NCBI GenBank assembly: GCA_031291325.1
Contig: JARLJG010000009.1
Coordinates: forward strand, 1 to 37,585
From: Burkholderiaceae bacterium
Lineage (GTDB): Bacteria; Pseudomonadota; Gammaproteobacteria; Burkholderiales; Burkholderiaceae_D
Reading direction: 5' to 3'
Length of the DNA stretch: 37,585 nucleotides
Shown one piece after another: positions 27,522 to 35,848 of this stretch. The notes beneath the pieces are model-generated. The model searched no databases and was not told the DNA's origin. It saw only the letters and a list, made by a program, of their open reading frames with translations. Position 1 is the first letter of the stretch. Every line of letters begins with the position of its first letter. The translations under genes were made by a program, and so were the position numbers.

Positions 27522-27543
27522 TAGTCGAATCGAGCACGCAAAC

Positions 27544-28011
27544 ATGAAAATCGCCAATAGCCTGTTCTCCGTATTCGCCTGCGTCGCAATCTTCGGCGCG
27601 AGCACTGCCTTCGCCGTAGAGGAACAAGCGGCGGCGCCGATGCACCACCACGAGATGCCGATCGAGGATAACCGCATCTCGCTGGGCATTTCGCCGCAAA
27701 TGAAGCTGCATCAACTCGCCAGCATGCGCGAACACCTGGAAGCGGTGCAAGCCATCGTCGGCCTGATCCTCGAAAACAAGTTCGACGAAGCGTCCAAAAT
27801 CGCGCACCAAAAGCTCGGGTTGACGCCGGAAAAGAAGGCGATGTGCATGGCGATGCATAACCAGAAATTTACCGAGTTGGGTTTTGCCTTCCACGAAAGC
27901 GGCGACAAGTTGGGCGAGGTATTGCAGACAGGGGATGCGGGCGAGTCGTTCAAAGCGTTGCACAAGACGATGCAATTTTGCGTGCAATGCCACGCGACAT
28001 ATCGACAGTAA
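27544..28011 (+). CDS. Periplasmic class II c-type cytochrome
   Basis: This 155-residue protein has a signal peptide (about residues 1-24, cleavage after AFA). Its single haem site Cys146-Val-Gln-Cys149-His150 lies near the C-terminus, the layout of cytochrome c' and c-556. A His-rich segment (MHHHEMP) follows the signal. Methionines in SMREHL or PQMKLH could be the sixth haem ligand, which would favour c-556 over c'. It starts 22 bases after the ferritin-like gene, so the three genes probably form one unit. Its compartment differs from that of its cytoplasmic neighbours, so a direct partnership is unlikely without a membrane link. Confidence 0.85.
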   Translation: MKIANSLFSVFACVAIFGASTAFAVEEQAAAPMHHHEMPIEDNRISLGISPQMKLHQLASMREHLEAVQAIVGLILENKFDEASKIAHQKLGLTPEKKAMCMAMHNQKFTELGFAFHESGDKLGEVLQTGDAGESFKALHKTMQFCVQCHATYRQ

Positions 28012-28028
28012 AGCGCGTCGGCACCCAG

Positions 28029-28079
28029 CCGCCTGAAATTACCGAAGCGGCGGACTTGGCGCAACGATGCATCGCGCCA
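28029..28079. terminator. Possible terminator hairpins between converging genes
   Basis: Two inverted repeats lie in the 88-base gap between the converging cytochrome and molbindin genes: CCGCC/GGCGG (28029-28053) and TGGCGC/GCGCCA (28057-28079) around a palindromic core CGATGCATCG. No T-run follows either, so intrinsic termination is uncertain. Confidence 0.35.
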
Positions 28080-28099
28080 CCGTTACGCGAATTGGCAGG

Positions 28100-28309
28100 C
28101 TAGTCGACTGCCAGCATCACGTCCGAAGACTTGATGACAGCCGACACTTGCTTGCCGACAGCAATTCCCAAACGTGCAACAGATGCCTTGGTGACGATCG
28201 AAACCAGTTCCGCGCCACCCGGCAGTTCGATGATCACTTCCGAATTGACCGCGCCTTCTTCAATATGTTTGACCTTGCCAGTCAATACATTGCGTGCACT
28301 GATTTGCAT
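28100..28309 (-). CDS. Molbindin (single Mop domain)
   Basis: This 69-residue protein is a single Mop/TOBE domain that binds molybdate as an oligomer. It starts MQISARNVLTGKVKHIEEGAVNSEV and has IVTKASVARLGIAVGKQVSAVIKSSDVMLAV, the standard molbindin pattern. It lies eight bases after modD, at the end of the long leftward nif operon. A role in storing or buffering molybdate for FeMo-cofactor is inferred from the family and context. Confidence 0.92.
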   Translation of the reverse strand: MQISARNVLTGKVKHIEEGAVNSEVIIELPGGAELVSIVTKASVARLGIAVGKQVSAVIKSSDVMLAVD

Positions 28310-28317
28310 GTTGAATC

Positions 28318-29181
28318 CTATCGTTGTTGAATTGTCGGTCGGGCAACGATGCTTACCTGGACTTCTCCGGGCATGGCAAAGTACGGCGCCGACGTGACCA
28401 GGATGTCGACACCGGTGGCCGCATAAGCGGCCGCGTTCGAGGCGTTGATCCCGCCGGCAGCGGCAACCAGCGGCGGGTGCGGCAAGCTGCGCGCCGCATT
28501 CACAAAAGCTGCTGTCTGTTCCAGCGAAAATTTCTCTAATTGAATGATATCACCGCCGGCGCGCGCGACAGCCAATCCTTCCTCAATTTCCGTCACTTCG
28601 ACCACTAGTTTCTTTTCAGGATGGCGTCGTTTGACGTGCGCCAAGTGGTGCGCCAGATCACTTTGCAAGAATACCCGATGCTCGGCGAACACCAGCAGCG
28701 TCTCCGACAAACCAAGGCGATGCGCGCCGGCGCCGCCGGCAGTAATAGCCAAAGAGGTAATTGCGCGCGTGCCGGGGAAATTCTTGCGGGAGCAAACCAC
28801 CGCCGGGCCGCTGCCGTGGGTATTTGCTGCCGCGACGATGCGCGCTGCCGAGCTGGCAATGCCGGACGCGTATTCGATCAGCGTTTGCGCAGTTTTCCAG
28901 ACGCGGTGCAAGGCGGCGGCGCTGCCTTCGGCCTGTAACAGCAAGGCGCCGGCTTCTACCGCTGTGCCGCGCGAGGTGGCGCTGCCGCATACGCAACCCG
29001 CCAAGGTCAGCATGCGGGCCGCTTCCTCGACGCCGCAAACCGTCATTGCCGTGCGGGCGGAAAAGGATATCGCGCCCGGCAAATCACCGATCGCCAATGC
29101 CGTCGTGGTCAAATCGCCATAGCGCACATCTTCGCCCAGGATGCGCTCCAATTCCGCATCGCCAATGGCCGATTCCGACAT
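28318..29181 (-). CDS. modD: ModD-like phosphoribosyltransferase homologue
   Basis: This 287-residue protein belongs to the ModD family, which looks like quinolinate phosphoribosyltransferase (NadC) but is found with molybdenum genes. It begins with LERILGEDVRYGDLTTTALAIGD and has VVCSRKNFPGTRAITSLA, where NadC has a TRKT motif. The barrel end has LEKFSLEQTAAFV and VAAAGGINASNAAAYAATGVDILVTSAP. The open frame extends upstream into nifQ, but ATG 29181 gives the family start. Its reaction is not established. Confidence 0.88.
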   Translation of the reverse strand: MSESAIGDAELERILGEDVRYGDLTTTALAIGDLPGAISFSARTAMTVCGVEEAARMLTLAGCVCGSATSRGTAVEAGALLLQAEGSAAALHRVWKTAQTLIEYASGIASSAARIVAAANTHGSGPAVVCSRKNFPGTRAITSLAITAGGAGAHRLGLSETLLVFAEHRVFLQSDLAHHLAHVKRRHPEKKLVVEVTEIEEGLAVARAGGDIIQLEKFSLEQTAAFVNAARSLPHPPLVAAAGGINASNAAAYAATGVDILVTSAPYFAMPGEVQVSIVARPTIQQR

Positions 29182-29204
29182 GCGCTTGTCCCGGTTATCC
29201 GTTG

Positions 29205-29795
29205 CTATTGCAGCGAAAAGAAACCGCGCGCGTCTTCCGGGCCGAAGCATACCCGATAATCGGTGCAGCTTTCGCAGTTCGGCGATTTGCACAGCAGCAA
29301 GCCTTCCCGCTCGCACAACTGGCGGTAAAAGAATTTCTTCCATTTCATGTCGCCGCGATTGCGTTCGGCCAGGCTGGCGAAGTGATGCTTGATTAGCCAG
29401 GAAAGCGCGGAACGATTCGGCAATCCCATGTCTTGCCACAGATGATTTGCGCCCATGCAGGCGGTGGCGAGCGCATGTGCCAGCCAGGTGCTTTCGTCGT
29501 CGCGAACGGTGCGATGATCGAGCAGCAGCGCCAGCAGATCGTCGAACTCGTCGATCGGCGGCGGTGTGCCGGCCCCGGCGTAAGCCTGCAACGGACATTG
29601 CAAATCGGGGAAATAGCGCTCGCGCAGCGCCGCCAGCGCAACGGCGTCGAGCGCGGCGATCGGCACGTCGTAGGGCGAAGGCCGTTGCGGCGCCAGCGCG
29701 ATCAGCCCGGCAAACGCCAGCGTCACCACATGATCGGGATGGCGCGCCGCCTCGATCAATTCTGCATATCCTGCCTCGCACTTGGTCATGTTCAT
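29205..29795 (-). CDS. nifQ: NifQ, molybdenum donor for FeMo-cofactor
   Basis: NifQ carries a Mo-Fe-S cluster and provides molybdenum for FeMo-cofactor assembly on NifEN. The 196-residue protein has the diagnostic C-terminal motif Cys-x4-Cys-x2-Cys-x5-Cys in LCKSPNCESCTDYRVCFG. A helical region with WLAHALATACMGANHLWQDM and MKWKKFFYRQLCEREG precedes it. It is separated from fdxB by 189 bases that hold a paired palindromic repeat, and from modD by 23 bases. No sigma-54 box was found in the gap, so it is probably transcribed from upstream. Confidence 0.94.
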   Translation of the reverse strand: MNMTKCEAGYAELIEAARHPDHVVTLAFAGLIALAPQRPSPYDVPIAALDAVALAALRERYFPDLQCPLQAYAGAGTPPPIDEFDDLLALLLDHRTVRDDESTWLAHALATACMGANHLWQDMGLPNRSALSWLIKHHFASLAERNRGDMKWKKFFYRQLCEREGLLLCKSPNCESCTDYRVCFGPEDARGFFSLQ

Positions 29796-29858
29796 TCCTA
29801 TTTCAAAGATCGTTCCGACTGTGTGAAAGGAAGCGCATTCGCCCGAGTTGAGAAAGAA

Positions 29859-29950
29859 CCTCGTCGTTCCCGCGAAGGCGGGAACCTATAGCAAATTCGC
29901 TCGTCTTGCCTCACTATGGATTCCCGCTTTCGCGGGAACGACGGAGGGGA
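29859..29950. repeat. Inverted pair of REP-like palindromic units
   Basis: Two units face each other: a left unit (29859-29885, CGTCGTTCCCGCGAAGGCGGGAA) and a right unit (29918-29950, ATTCCCGCTTTCGCGGGAACGACGG). Each is itself a hairpin, and the outer arms CGTCGTTCCCGCGAA and TTCGCGGGAACGACG pair across the element. The right unit matches a degenerate copy at 51-79. It fills most of the fdxB-nifQ gap and might slow RNA decay from the 3' end or attenuate transcription. Confidence 0.75.
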
Positions 29951-29984
29951 TAGTGATAGTTTCTCCCAACTTTGAATCGCACAC

Positions 29985-30290
29985 TCACACTTCCGCAGCC
30001 ACATGCGTGTAGCACTTCTTCGGACAAATTTTCGAGCAGGCTTCGCAACCGACGCAATTCTCTTGGTTGGCGATGGTCATCACCTTCTTCTCGTATTCTT
30101 CATCCTCGTCGTCGTCGGGGTCGATGGAGACCCGTTCGCCCTCGTCGTTGATGCCGACCAGCGTCAATACATCACGCCCGCACACCTTGAAGCAGCGCCC
30201 GCAGCCTATGCATTTTTCTTCGTTGATGTTGCCGACGAATTTCGGTGTCCATAATTCGCCGCCGGGCAGCGTGACGGTAAACGTAGCCAT
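29985..30290 (-). CDS. fdxB: Nif-specific ferredoxin III (two [4Fe-4S])
   Basis: This 101-residue ferredoxin has two cluster motifs: [11 protein letters not shown] with a following acidic insert ([13 protein letters not shown]), and [15 protein letters not shown] near the end. It fits ferredoxin III/FdxB, found downstream of nifX and DUF269 genes in many diazotrophs. It probably carries electrons for nitrogenase or cofactor assembly. It begins 22 bases after the Rop-like gene on the same strand. Confidence 0.95.
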   Translation of the reverse strand: MATFTVTLPGGELWTPKFVGNINEEKCIGCGRCFKVCGRDVLTLVGINDEGERVSIDPDDDEDEEYEKKVMTIANQENCVGCEACSKICPKKCYTHVAAEV

Positions 30291-30312
30291 GCCTGTATCC
30301 TTTCTCTCGATC

Positions 30313-30510
30313 TTATGCGCCGGCCGCAGCCAGCGCCTTGCGTGCTTCGGTCAGTGCCGCGTGCGCCTCGTAGGCCTTCTTGGCGACCTCGGGAATTTTT
30401 TCCCAGCCGGTCGGCAAGTCTTCGGCCAAGTCGTGCAAATCCATCTTCAACGCGGTCGCCTGCTGGTTGAGTTTTTTCACTTGCGCTTTCAACGCGTCGA
30501 TGTCTGCCAT
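30313..30510 (-). CDS. Small Rop-like nif protein (CCE_0567 family)
   Basis: This 65-residue protein is a helical hairpin of the Rop-like family found in nif operons ([23 protein letters not shown]...). Members are reported to bind metal, but the function is not established. The start at 30510 is chosen because GGAGA lies six bases upstream; an ATG at 30522 would place that site inside the gene. It sits between the NifX-associated gene and fdxB. Confidence 0.88.
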   Translation of the reverse strand: MADIDALKAQVKKLNQQATALKMDLHDLAEDLPTGWEKIPEVAKKAYEAHAALTEARKALAAAGA

Positions 30511-30522
30511 CGCGTTCTCCAT

Positions 30523-30993
30523 CTAACCGTAGTTCACCACGTCGGGGAATTGACGTATCATTTCCACGCCTGCCGCGACCAGCTTTTCACCCTCCGCCGC
30601 CAGCTTCTCCATACTCTCGAAGCCGAAACGATGGACGTCGCGCAAATGCTTGTTGACCACCACCAGCCGGCCCGCCATCAACACCAGTCGTCCAAAGCCT
30701 TCGTGCGACATTTTCATCATCGGCGTGGCGATGCTGCCGGTCTGCCGTTCGATTGCCAGGCCGACCGCGTTATAGAACAATTCCAGCCGCCACAGCGTCT
30801 CGGGATCGGGATCGCCGATGATCGGCATTTCTCGCCTTTGTTCGCGCGTGACGATGTAAGGCGCCAGCAAGGTCTCGTTGCTCTTGCCTTCCCACGCGCC
30901 GTGGGTGTCTTGCGCGCGCCATTGCTTGATTAATTCCTTGACGAATGCGCTGTCGATTGCCGCAACTGCGTCTACTGTCGCTGCTTCACTCAT
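30523..30993 (-). CDS. NifX-associated nitrogen fixation protein (DUF269)
   Basis: This 156-residue protein belongs to DUF269, nearly always encoded just after nifX. Family features are [22 protein letters not shown], the [23 protein letters not shown] segment, and [21 protein letters not shown]. Its role in cofactor handling is inferred from context only. The ATG at 30993 overlaps the nifX stop by eight bases; a start at 31011 is possible but adds non-family residues. Confidence 0.93.
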   Translation of the reverse strand: MSEAATVDAVAAIDSAFVKELIKQWRAQDTHGAWEGKSNETLLAPYIVTREQRREMPIIGDPDPETLWRLELFYNAVGLAIERQTGSIATPMMKMSHEGFGRLVLMAGRLVVVNKHLRDVHRFGFESMEKLAAEGEKLVAAGVEMIRQFPDVVNYG

Positions 30994-31396
30994 GGCTGGC
31001 CTCTTCCTCAAAATTGATTTCGCGTTCCTGCCCCTTTTGCATCGCCTTGCGCAGCCACGGCGGCGGCGTGCCGTTGACGACGTCCTGCAACTTGTCGAGG
31101 ATGTCGAAAATCGGCTCGGCGTTGGCGACCTTCACCGGATGTATCTTGTTGGCCACCACGCGCGCCGCGCCCGAGCCGCCGATGGCGGCGACATACAGGA
31201 GCGCGCAATCCTTGATCGCATCGATCTTCGGCGCCAGCTTGTCTTCGTTGCCGTCTTCCTGCAGATCGCCGTCGAAGCTGAAGGTTTGCACGTATTCGTA
31301 GCCGGCCGGCGTGATGTCGTACACGGCGATATTCTTGGCCCAGCCGAAATGGGCGTCGACGCGCTGAAGGTCTTGCGTTGCGAAAGCGACTTTCAT
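30986..31396 (-). CDS. nifX: NifX, FeMo-cofactor precursor carrier
   Basis: NifX binds NifB-cofactor and FeMo-cofactor precursors during transfer to NifEN. The 136-residue product starts [21 protein letters not shown], has the central [23 protein letters not shown], and ends with a Glu-rich tail. Start 31396 is the family start; upstream open frame overlaps nifN. It is 13 bases after nifN and overlaps the next gene by eight bases. Confidence 0.94.
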   Translation of the reverse strand: MKVAFATQDLQRVDAHFGWAKNIAVYDITPAGYEYVQTFSFDGDLQEDGNEDKLAPKIDAIKDCALLYVAAIGGSGAARVVANKIHPVKVANAEPIFDILDKLQDVVNGTPPPWLRKAMQKGQEREINFEEEASHE

Positions 31397-31409
31397 GATG
31401 GAGTCCTCA

Positions 31410-32783
31410 TTAAAAAGTGGAAGATGCCGTTGCGCGCGGCGCCAGCGCATCGAGGGTGCTTTGCGGCAGGCGCCAGGTTTCGGGATTGCGTTCGTGGTGG
31501 TCGCCCAGGAACAGGTTGCCGATTTCAAAAATCAAGCCGCGCGTGCCGCGATAGCCGACCGACAGCTGGTGCCCGGCGCCGAGGCGGTCGAACAGCGGCA
31601 AGCCGGCTCGATGAAACGGGATGTGCAGGCGCTCTGCGGCTTGCCGCCCGTGCGAGTGGGTAATCAGCAAATCGCAGCCAGCCGCCCCGCGCTCCAAGTC
31701 CTCCAGATCGCCGACGGTCACTTGTTCGATGGGCAGATTTTCAAAGGCCGCAGACGCAGTGGTGGTGATCGCGGTCGGTATTTCGCAGCCCATTTCCAGC
31801 AGCCAGGCGGACAGCGCGACCAGCAAGTCCGGCTCGGCGCCGATGGCGACTTTTTTGCCGCCGAAGAAAAAGTGGCCATCCAGCATCGCATCCTGCAACT
31901 GGCTGCGCAGACGCCGGTATTTGCCGGCAATCGGCGCGCCCGACAACTGCGACAGGGTGGCCAGAAAACGGTCGTTGACTTCCAATCCGGTCAGGCGTTC
32001 AAACATGACGTACGGCACGCCACCGATCAATTCCAGCGCTTGCGCGGCTGGGCGCATTTGTTCGCCGATGGCGATGGTGGCAACCGAGGCGCTCATTGAC
32101 TTCATCTCGGCCAGCGTGGTGCCGCCCATCGTGGTCGGGCTGAATTCGTCCGACATGTGGCCGTCCAGCGAGCCGGACACGTCCGGCAGCACGATGGCGG
32201 TCAGGCCGAACGATTCGACGATCTCGCGCACTTCCTCGATATCGGCCGGTGTCAGGTGACAGCCGGCCAGGATGTTGACCTGTTTGGGCCGCTTTTCGGT
32301 GCTCGGTTCGGCCAGCGCGCGGACGATTGCTTCGACTGCCTTGGCCCAACCGTCCTGGAACGCGCCGACATAATCCGGCGTCGATGCATAGACCAGCGCA
32401 GTGTCGGCCAGTTCGGGATGGCGCAGGCGGATGATTTGTAGATAAGCATCGACATCGTCGCCCTTGGTTTCGGTCAAGCCGGTCGAGCAGATTGCAATCA
32501 GATCGGGCTTGGTGCGCTGGCGGATATTCAGGATCGCCTTTTCGATGTTTTCCATGCCGCCCATGATGCTGGCGACTTCGTTCATCGCCGTGGTCTGCAA
32601 TGGAATCGCTTCGCGGAAATGGCGCACCAGCAGCACCAGCCCGAACGAGGTGCAGCCTTGCGAGCCGTGCATCACCGGCATGCAGCGGTTCATGCCGAGG
32701 AACGCATAGGCCGCGCCCAGCGGTTGGCTCATCTTGAGCGGATTGACGGCGGCGGCTTTGCTTGCAGTTTTCAATGTGGCCAT
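31410..32783 (-). CDS. nifN: NifN, FeMo-cofactor scaffold beta subunit
   Basis: NifN forms the NifEN scaffold on which FeMo-cofactor is completed. The 457-residue protein resembles NifK. It has NPLKMSQPLGAAYAFLG, Cys34 and Cys44 in MNRCMPVMHGSQGCTSFG, and ICSTGLTETKGDDVDAY. A DVSGSLDGHMSDEF segment follows further on. Start 32783 (MATLKTASK) is eight bases after nifE; an in-frame extension into nifE is rejected. Confidence 0.96.
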   Translation of the reverse strand: MATLKTASKAAAVNPLKMSQPLGAAYAFLGMNRCMPVMHGSQGCTSFGLVLLVRHFREAIPLQTTAMNEVASIMGGMENIEKAILNIRQRTKPDLIAICSTGLTETKGDDVDAYLQIIRLRHPELADTALVYASTPDYVGAFQDGWAKAVEAIVRALAEPSTEKRPKQVNILAGCHLTPADIEEVREIVESFGLTAIVLPDVSGSLDGHMSDEFSPTTMGGTTLAEMKSMSASVATIAIGEQMRPAAQALELIGGVPYVMFERLTGLEVNDRFLATLSQLSGAPIAGKYRRLRSQLQDAMLDGHFFFGGKKVAIGAEPDLLVALSAWLLEMGCEIPTAITTTASAAFENLPIEQVTVGDLEDLERGAAGCDLLITHSHGRQAAERLHIPFHRAGLPLFDRLGAGHQLSVGYRGTRGLIFEIGNLFLGDHHERNPETWRLPQSTLDALAPRATASSTF

Positions 32784-32791
32784 GGCGCGCC

Positions 32792-34174
32792 TCACTCCCA
32801 AGGGGCAGGCAGGCGCACCTGTTGCCACACCGGGTTGTGCAAGGTCTTGTCGATTTCCTCGACCAGCTTGATCATGCCTTCGTAGCCGGCAAACGCATGA
32901 TGCCGTTCCTGATTGATGTCGAGCCACGGCATCTTGGCTTTCAGCGCGACGAATTGCGAACGTCCGCCGGAGAGCATGATGTCGGCGCGCGCTTCTTTCA
33001 GCATCTTGTACATTTCGCGCGGCGTCATGTCGTCGATCATGTGGGCGTCGTCGCCCATGATTTCCTTGATCTTTTCCTTGTCTTCCCTGGTCGACTTTTT
33101 CACGCTGGTGCCGACGATCTCGATGCCGACTTCCTGCAATGCCGCCACCACCGACCACGATTTGACGCCGCCGGTAATCAGCAGCACGCGCTTGCCGGCC
33201 AGGCGCTTCTTGTATGGTTCCAAACGCGCCCAGGCGCGCGCTTCTTCCACTTCGATCAGCGCTTCGGTGCGGACGATGATGTCGTCCGGCGCGCCTTGTT
33301 GCACCAGCAACTTGGCGATTTCGCGCAGGGAATCGGATACATCGCCGATGCCGTAGAACGAACCTTCAAAAAATGGAATCTGGTAACGCTCTTCCATCTT
33401 GCGCGCGATATTGATCATCGCTTTCGAGCACACCATCATCGCCGCCTTGGCGCGGTGCGACGAGGCCACTTCGTGGTAGCGCGCATCGCCGCTGATGCAG
33501 GCCAGCACGCGCACGCCCATTGCATCGAGCAGCGGCTTGACTTGCCACAATTCGCCGGACAGGTTGTATTCGCCGATGATATTGATATCGTAGGGCGTGG
33601 TGTACTCCGGCTCTTGCGTGCCGATCACGTAATCGAGCAGCGCCTCGCCGCCGAGCTTGTTGCCGAGATTCTTGACGCCGGCAAAGCCGGGCGAATTGAC
33701 CGGGATCACCGGCTTGCCGAACTTGGCGCTGGCGGCCTTGCAGACGACTTCGATATCGTCGCCGATCAGCGCGGTGACGCAGGTTTGATAGACGAACACA
33801 GCCGGCGGATCGTACTTCTCGATGATTTCGCGGATCGCCTTGTACAAGCGCTTTTCTCCGCCGTAGATGACATCCAGTTCGGTGATGTCGGTGGTGAATC
33901 CGGTGCGATAGGTTTGTGCGCCAGACGATAGCGCATGGCGGTTGTCCCAGGAATTGCCTTCGCAGGCAATCGGCCCGTGCACCAGGTGCGCGACATCGAC
34001 GATAGGCTGTAATGCAATCTTTGCGCCGTCGAACGCGCAGCCGCCAGCGGCAGCGCCCGGCGCCAGTTGCTTGGTGCAGCCCTTCTTGCGTTCCTTGTCC
34101 GACTTGCCCTGGTTTATGTCGCAACCGGGTTCGTCGAAGACTTCTTGGATCTTGACTTTCAATGCAATAGTCAT
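32792..34174 (-). CDS. nifE: NifE, FeMo-cofactor scaffold alpha subunit
   Basis: NifE is the NifD-like half of the NifEN scaffold. The 460-residue protein has Cys46, Cys71 and Cys132 at the cluster-ligand positions (AGGCAFDGAK, GPIACEGNSWDNR, VYQTCVTALIGDD). It also has the NifE-typical FFEGSFYGIGDVSDSLREIA. It follows nifK after 77 bases that contain a stable hairpin. Confidence 0.97.
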   Translation of the reverse strand: MTIALKVKIQEVFDEPGCDINQGKSDKERKKGCTKQLAPGAAAGGCAFDGAKIALQPIVDVAHLVHGPIACEGNSWDNRHALSSGAQTYRTGFTTDITELDVIYGGEKRLYKAIREIIEKYDPPAVFVYQTCVTALIGDDIEVVCKAASAKFGKPVIPVNSPGFAGVKNLGNKLGGEALLDYVIGTQEPEYTTPYDINIIGEYNLSGELWQVKPLLDAMGVRVLACISGDARYHEVASSHRAKAAMMVCSKAMINIARKMEERYQIPFFEGSFYGIGDVSDSLREIAKLLVQQGAPDDIIVRTEALIEVEEARAWARLEPYKKRLAGKRVLLITGGVKSWSVVAALQEVGIEIVGTSVKKSTREDKEKIKEIMGDDAHMIDDMTPREMYKMLKEARADIMLSGGRSQFVALKAKMPWLDINQERHHAFAGYEGMIKLVEEIDKTLHNPVWQQVRLPAPWE

Positions 34175-34203
34175 GAAACGCCTCCGCCGTCGGTAAAAAT
34201 TCT

Positions 34204-34236
34204 CCGCCCGGCCTGCCTGTCGGCGCAGCCGGGCGG
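34204..34236 (-). promoter_or_regulatory. Hairpin between nifK and nifE
   Basis: A perfect 9-base G/C-rich inverted repeat (CCGCCCGGC / GCCGGGCGG) with a 15-base loop lies in the 77-base gap. No T-run follows in the transcript direction, so a partial terminator is less likely than an RNA stabilising or processing element that sets nifHDK above nifEN expression. Confidence 0.6.
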
Positions 34237-34251
34237 CGGCTCATCGTCGTA

Positions 34252-35811
34252 TCACCGAATGATGTCGTACGAGTAGTCCGTCTTCGCTGTTTCGATGGTG
34301 TTGGCATCGAGCGCCTCGAAGTATTCGTCGAGGATCGTGACCAGCACCCGCATCGCGCCTTCGTAACCCCAGATCGGGGTGCGGTGGTAGTGATGGCGGT
34401 CGAAGATCGGGAATACCAGGCGGATCAGCGGCACGCCGCAGTCGCGCTCAAGGTATTTGCCGTAGGTGTTGCCGATCAAGAAGTCGACCGGTTCGGTGAA
34501 CAACAGCGAACGCATGTGCCATAGGTCGCGCTTCGGATAGACCTTGCAATTCTTGCCGAACGGCGAGGAGTCGAGCAAAGCCTGCACCTTGACCGCCCAG
34601 TCGCTGTCGCCATTGGTCGACAACACATGGGTCGGTTCGCAGCCGAGTTCCAACAGGAATTGCGTCAAGCCCAGCATCAGGTCGGGGTCGCCATACAGCG
34701 CGAACTTCTTGCCGTGCAAATGCGCTTGCGAATCGGCGATGGCATCGACCAGGCGGCCGCGTTCCAATTCCAGCTCAGGCGAAATCGGCTTGCCGGTCAG
34801 GCGCGAAACTTCCATCAGGAACTTGTCGGTGCCGGTCACGCCGATCGGGTGATTCAGGGCGACCACTTCCTGGCCCTTTTCCGCGATGTACTTGGCGGTT
34901 TTCAGCGTGCTGAATTCCTGGAACACGATGGTTGCCTTCGCATGCAGCGCGTCGACCACCGTTTCCTTGCTGGTGCCGCCGCTATACATGCGGAATTCGC
35001 CGTCGGTCGGTGTATTCCAGACATCGGACGGATCGCAGACGATGTTGTAGTTCACGTCCATCGACTTGAAGATGCGCTTGATTTCCGCCATGTTGCCGAC
35101 CACGAAGCCGTCGAAGCCGCCGATGAAGTTGATTGCGTCGTTGGGCACGCGGTCGACCTTCGGCGCGGTGCCGGCCTTGCCATCCCAGAAGTGGGTCAGC
35201 ACGCCTTTCACCGCATTGTCGTAGCCGGTCACATGGCTACCGACGAAGGCTGGCGTATGCGCAAACGGCACATCGAATTCCGCCGGCAGGCTGCCTTTTT
35301 CCTTGGCGTTCTTGATGAAGGAGTCGAGGTCGTCGCCGATCACTTCGGCCATGCAAGTGGTCGATACCGCAATCATTTCCGGTTTGTACAGCTTGACCGC
35401 ATTGGCCAGGCCGTCCACCATGTTGTTGAGACCACCGAACACGGCTGCGTCTTCGGTCATCGACGACGACACGCAGGAAGTCGGTTCCTTGAAGTGGCGC
35501 GAAAAATGCGAGCGGTAGTAGGCGACGCAGCCTTGCGAGCCATGCACGAAGGGCAGCGTGTTTTTGAAGCCGACCGCCGCAAAAACCGCTCCCAACGGCT
35601 GGCACGCTTTGGCCGGATTGACCGTTAATGCTTCGCGGGCAAAGTTCTTTTCCTGATAGTCGAGCGATTTGGTCCAGTCACTCACGCTTTGGACTTTTTC
35701 CAAAGGCACGGAAAATTCGAAATTTTGCTTTTTATTCTTGAGCAGTTCAACGTATTCCGGCTGACGGAACAGGGTTTCGTGGTCTAGAATGTTGTCGGCG
35801 TTTTGCGGCAT
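34252..35811 (-). CDS. nifK: Nitrogenase MoFe protein beta subunit
   Basis: NifK with NifD forms the MoFe protein and shares the P-cluster. The 519-residue protein has the P-cluster cysteines Cys70 (AKACQPLGA), Cys95 ([14 protein letters not shown]) and Cys153 ([13 protein letters not shown]). Length and motifs match molybdenum nitrogenase. It lies 37 bases after nifD. No nifT follows. Confidence 0.98.
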   Translation of the reverse strand: MPQNADNILDHETLFRQPEYVELLKNKKQNFEFSVPLEKVQSVSDWTKSLDYQEKNFAREALTVNPAKACQPLGAVFAAVGFKNTLPFVHGSQGCVAYYRSHFSRHFKEPTSCVSSSMTEDAAVFGGLNNMVDGLANAVKLYKPEMIAVSTTCMAEVIGDDLDSFIKNAKEKGSLPAEFDVPFAHTPAFVGSHVTGYDNAVKGVLTHFWDGKAGTAPKVDRVPNDAINFIGGFDGFVVGNMAEIKRIFKSMDVNYNIVCDPSDVWNTPTDGEFRMYSGGTSKETVVDALHAKATIVFQEFSTLKTAKYIAEKGQEVVALNHPIGVTGTDKFLMEVSRLTGKPISPELELERGRLVDAIADSQAHLHGKKFALYGDPDLMLGLTQFLLELGCEPTHVLSTNGDSDWAVKVQALLDSSPFGKNCKVYPKRDLWHMRSLLFTEPVDFLIGNTYGKYLERDCGVPLIRLVFPIFDRHHYHRTPIWGYEGAMRVLVTILDEYFEALDANTIETAKTDYSYDIIR

Positions 35812-35848
35812 GATGTTTATCCTTTAACTCGAATGATGTGGTGCGAAA

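Noticed and set aside
28318-29781. 487-residue version of modD
   Set aside because: The extension runs through nifQ in another frame; ModD family similarity begins at 29181.
29859-29950. The facing palindromes as a CRISPR array
   Set aside because: There are only two units, in inverted orientation, with one short spacer and no cas genes.
31410-33158. 582-residue version of nifN
   Set aside because: The extension overlaps nifE in another frame; the NifN start is at 32783.
32762-33931. Long plus-strand frame opposite nifE
   Set aside because: It is antisense to a certain nif gene and has no recognisable motif.
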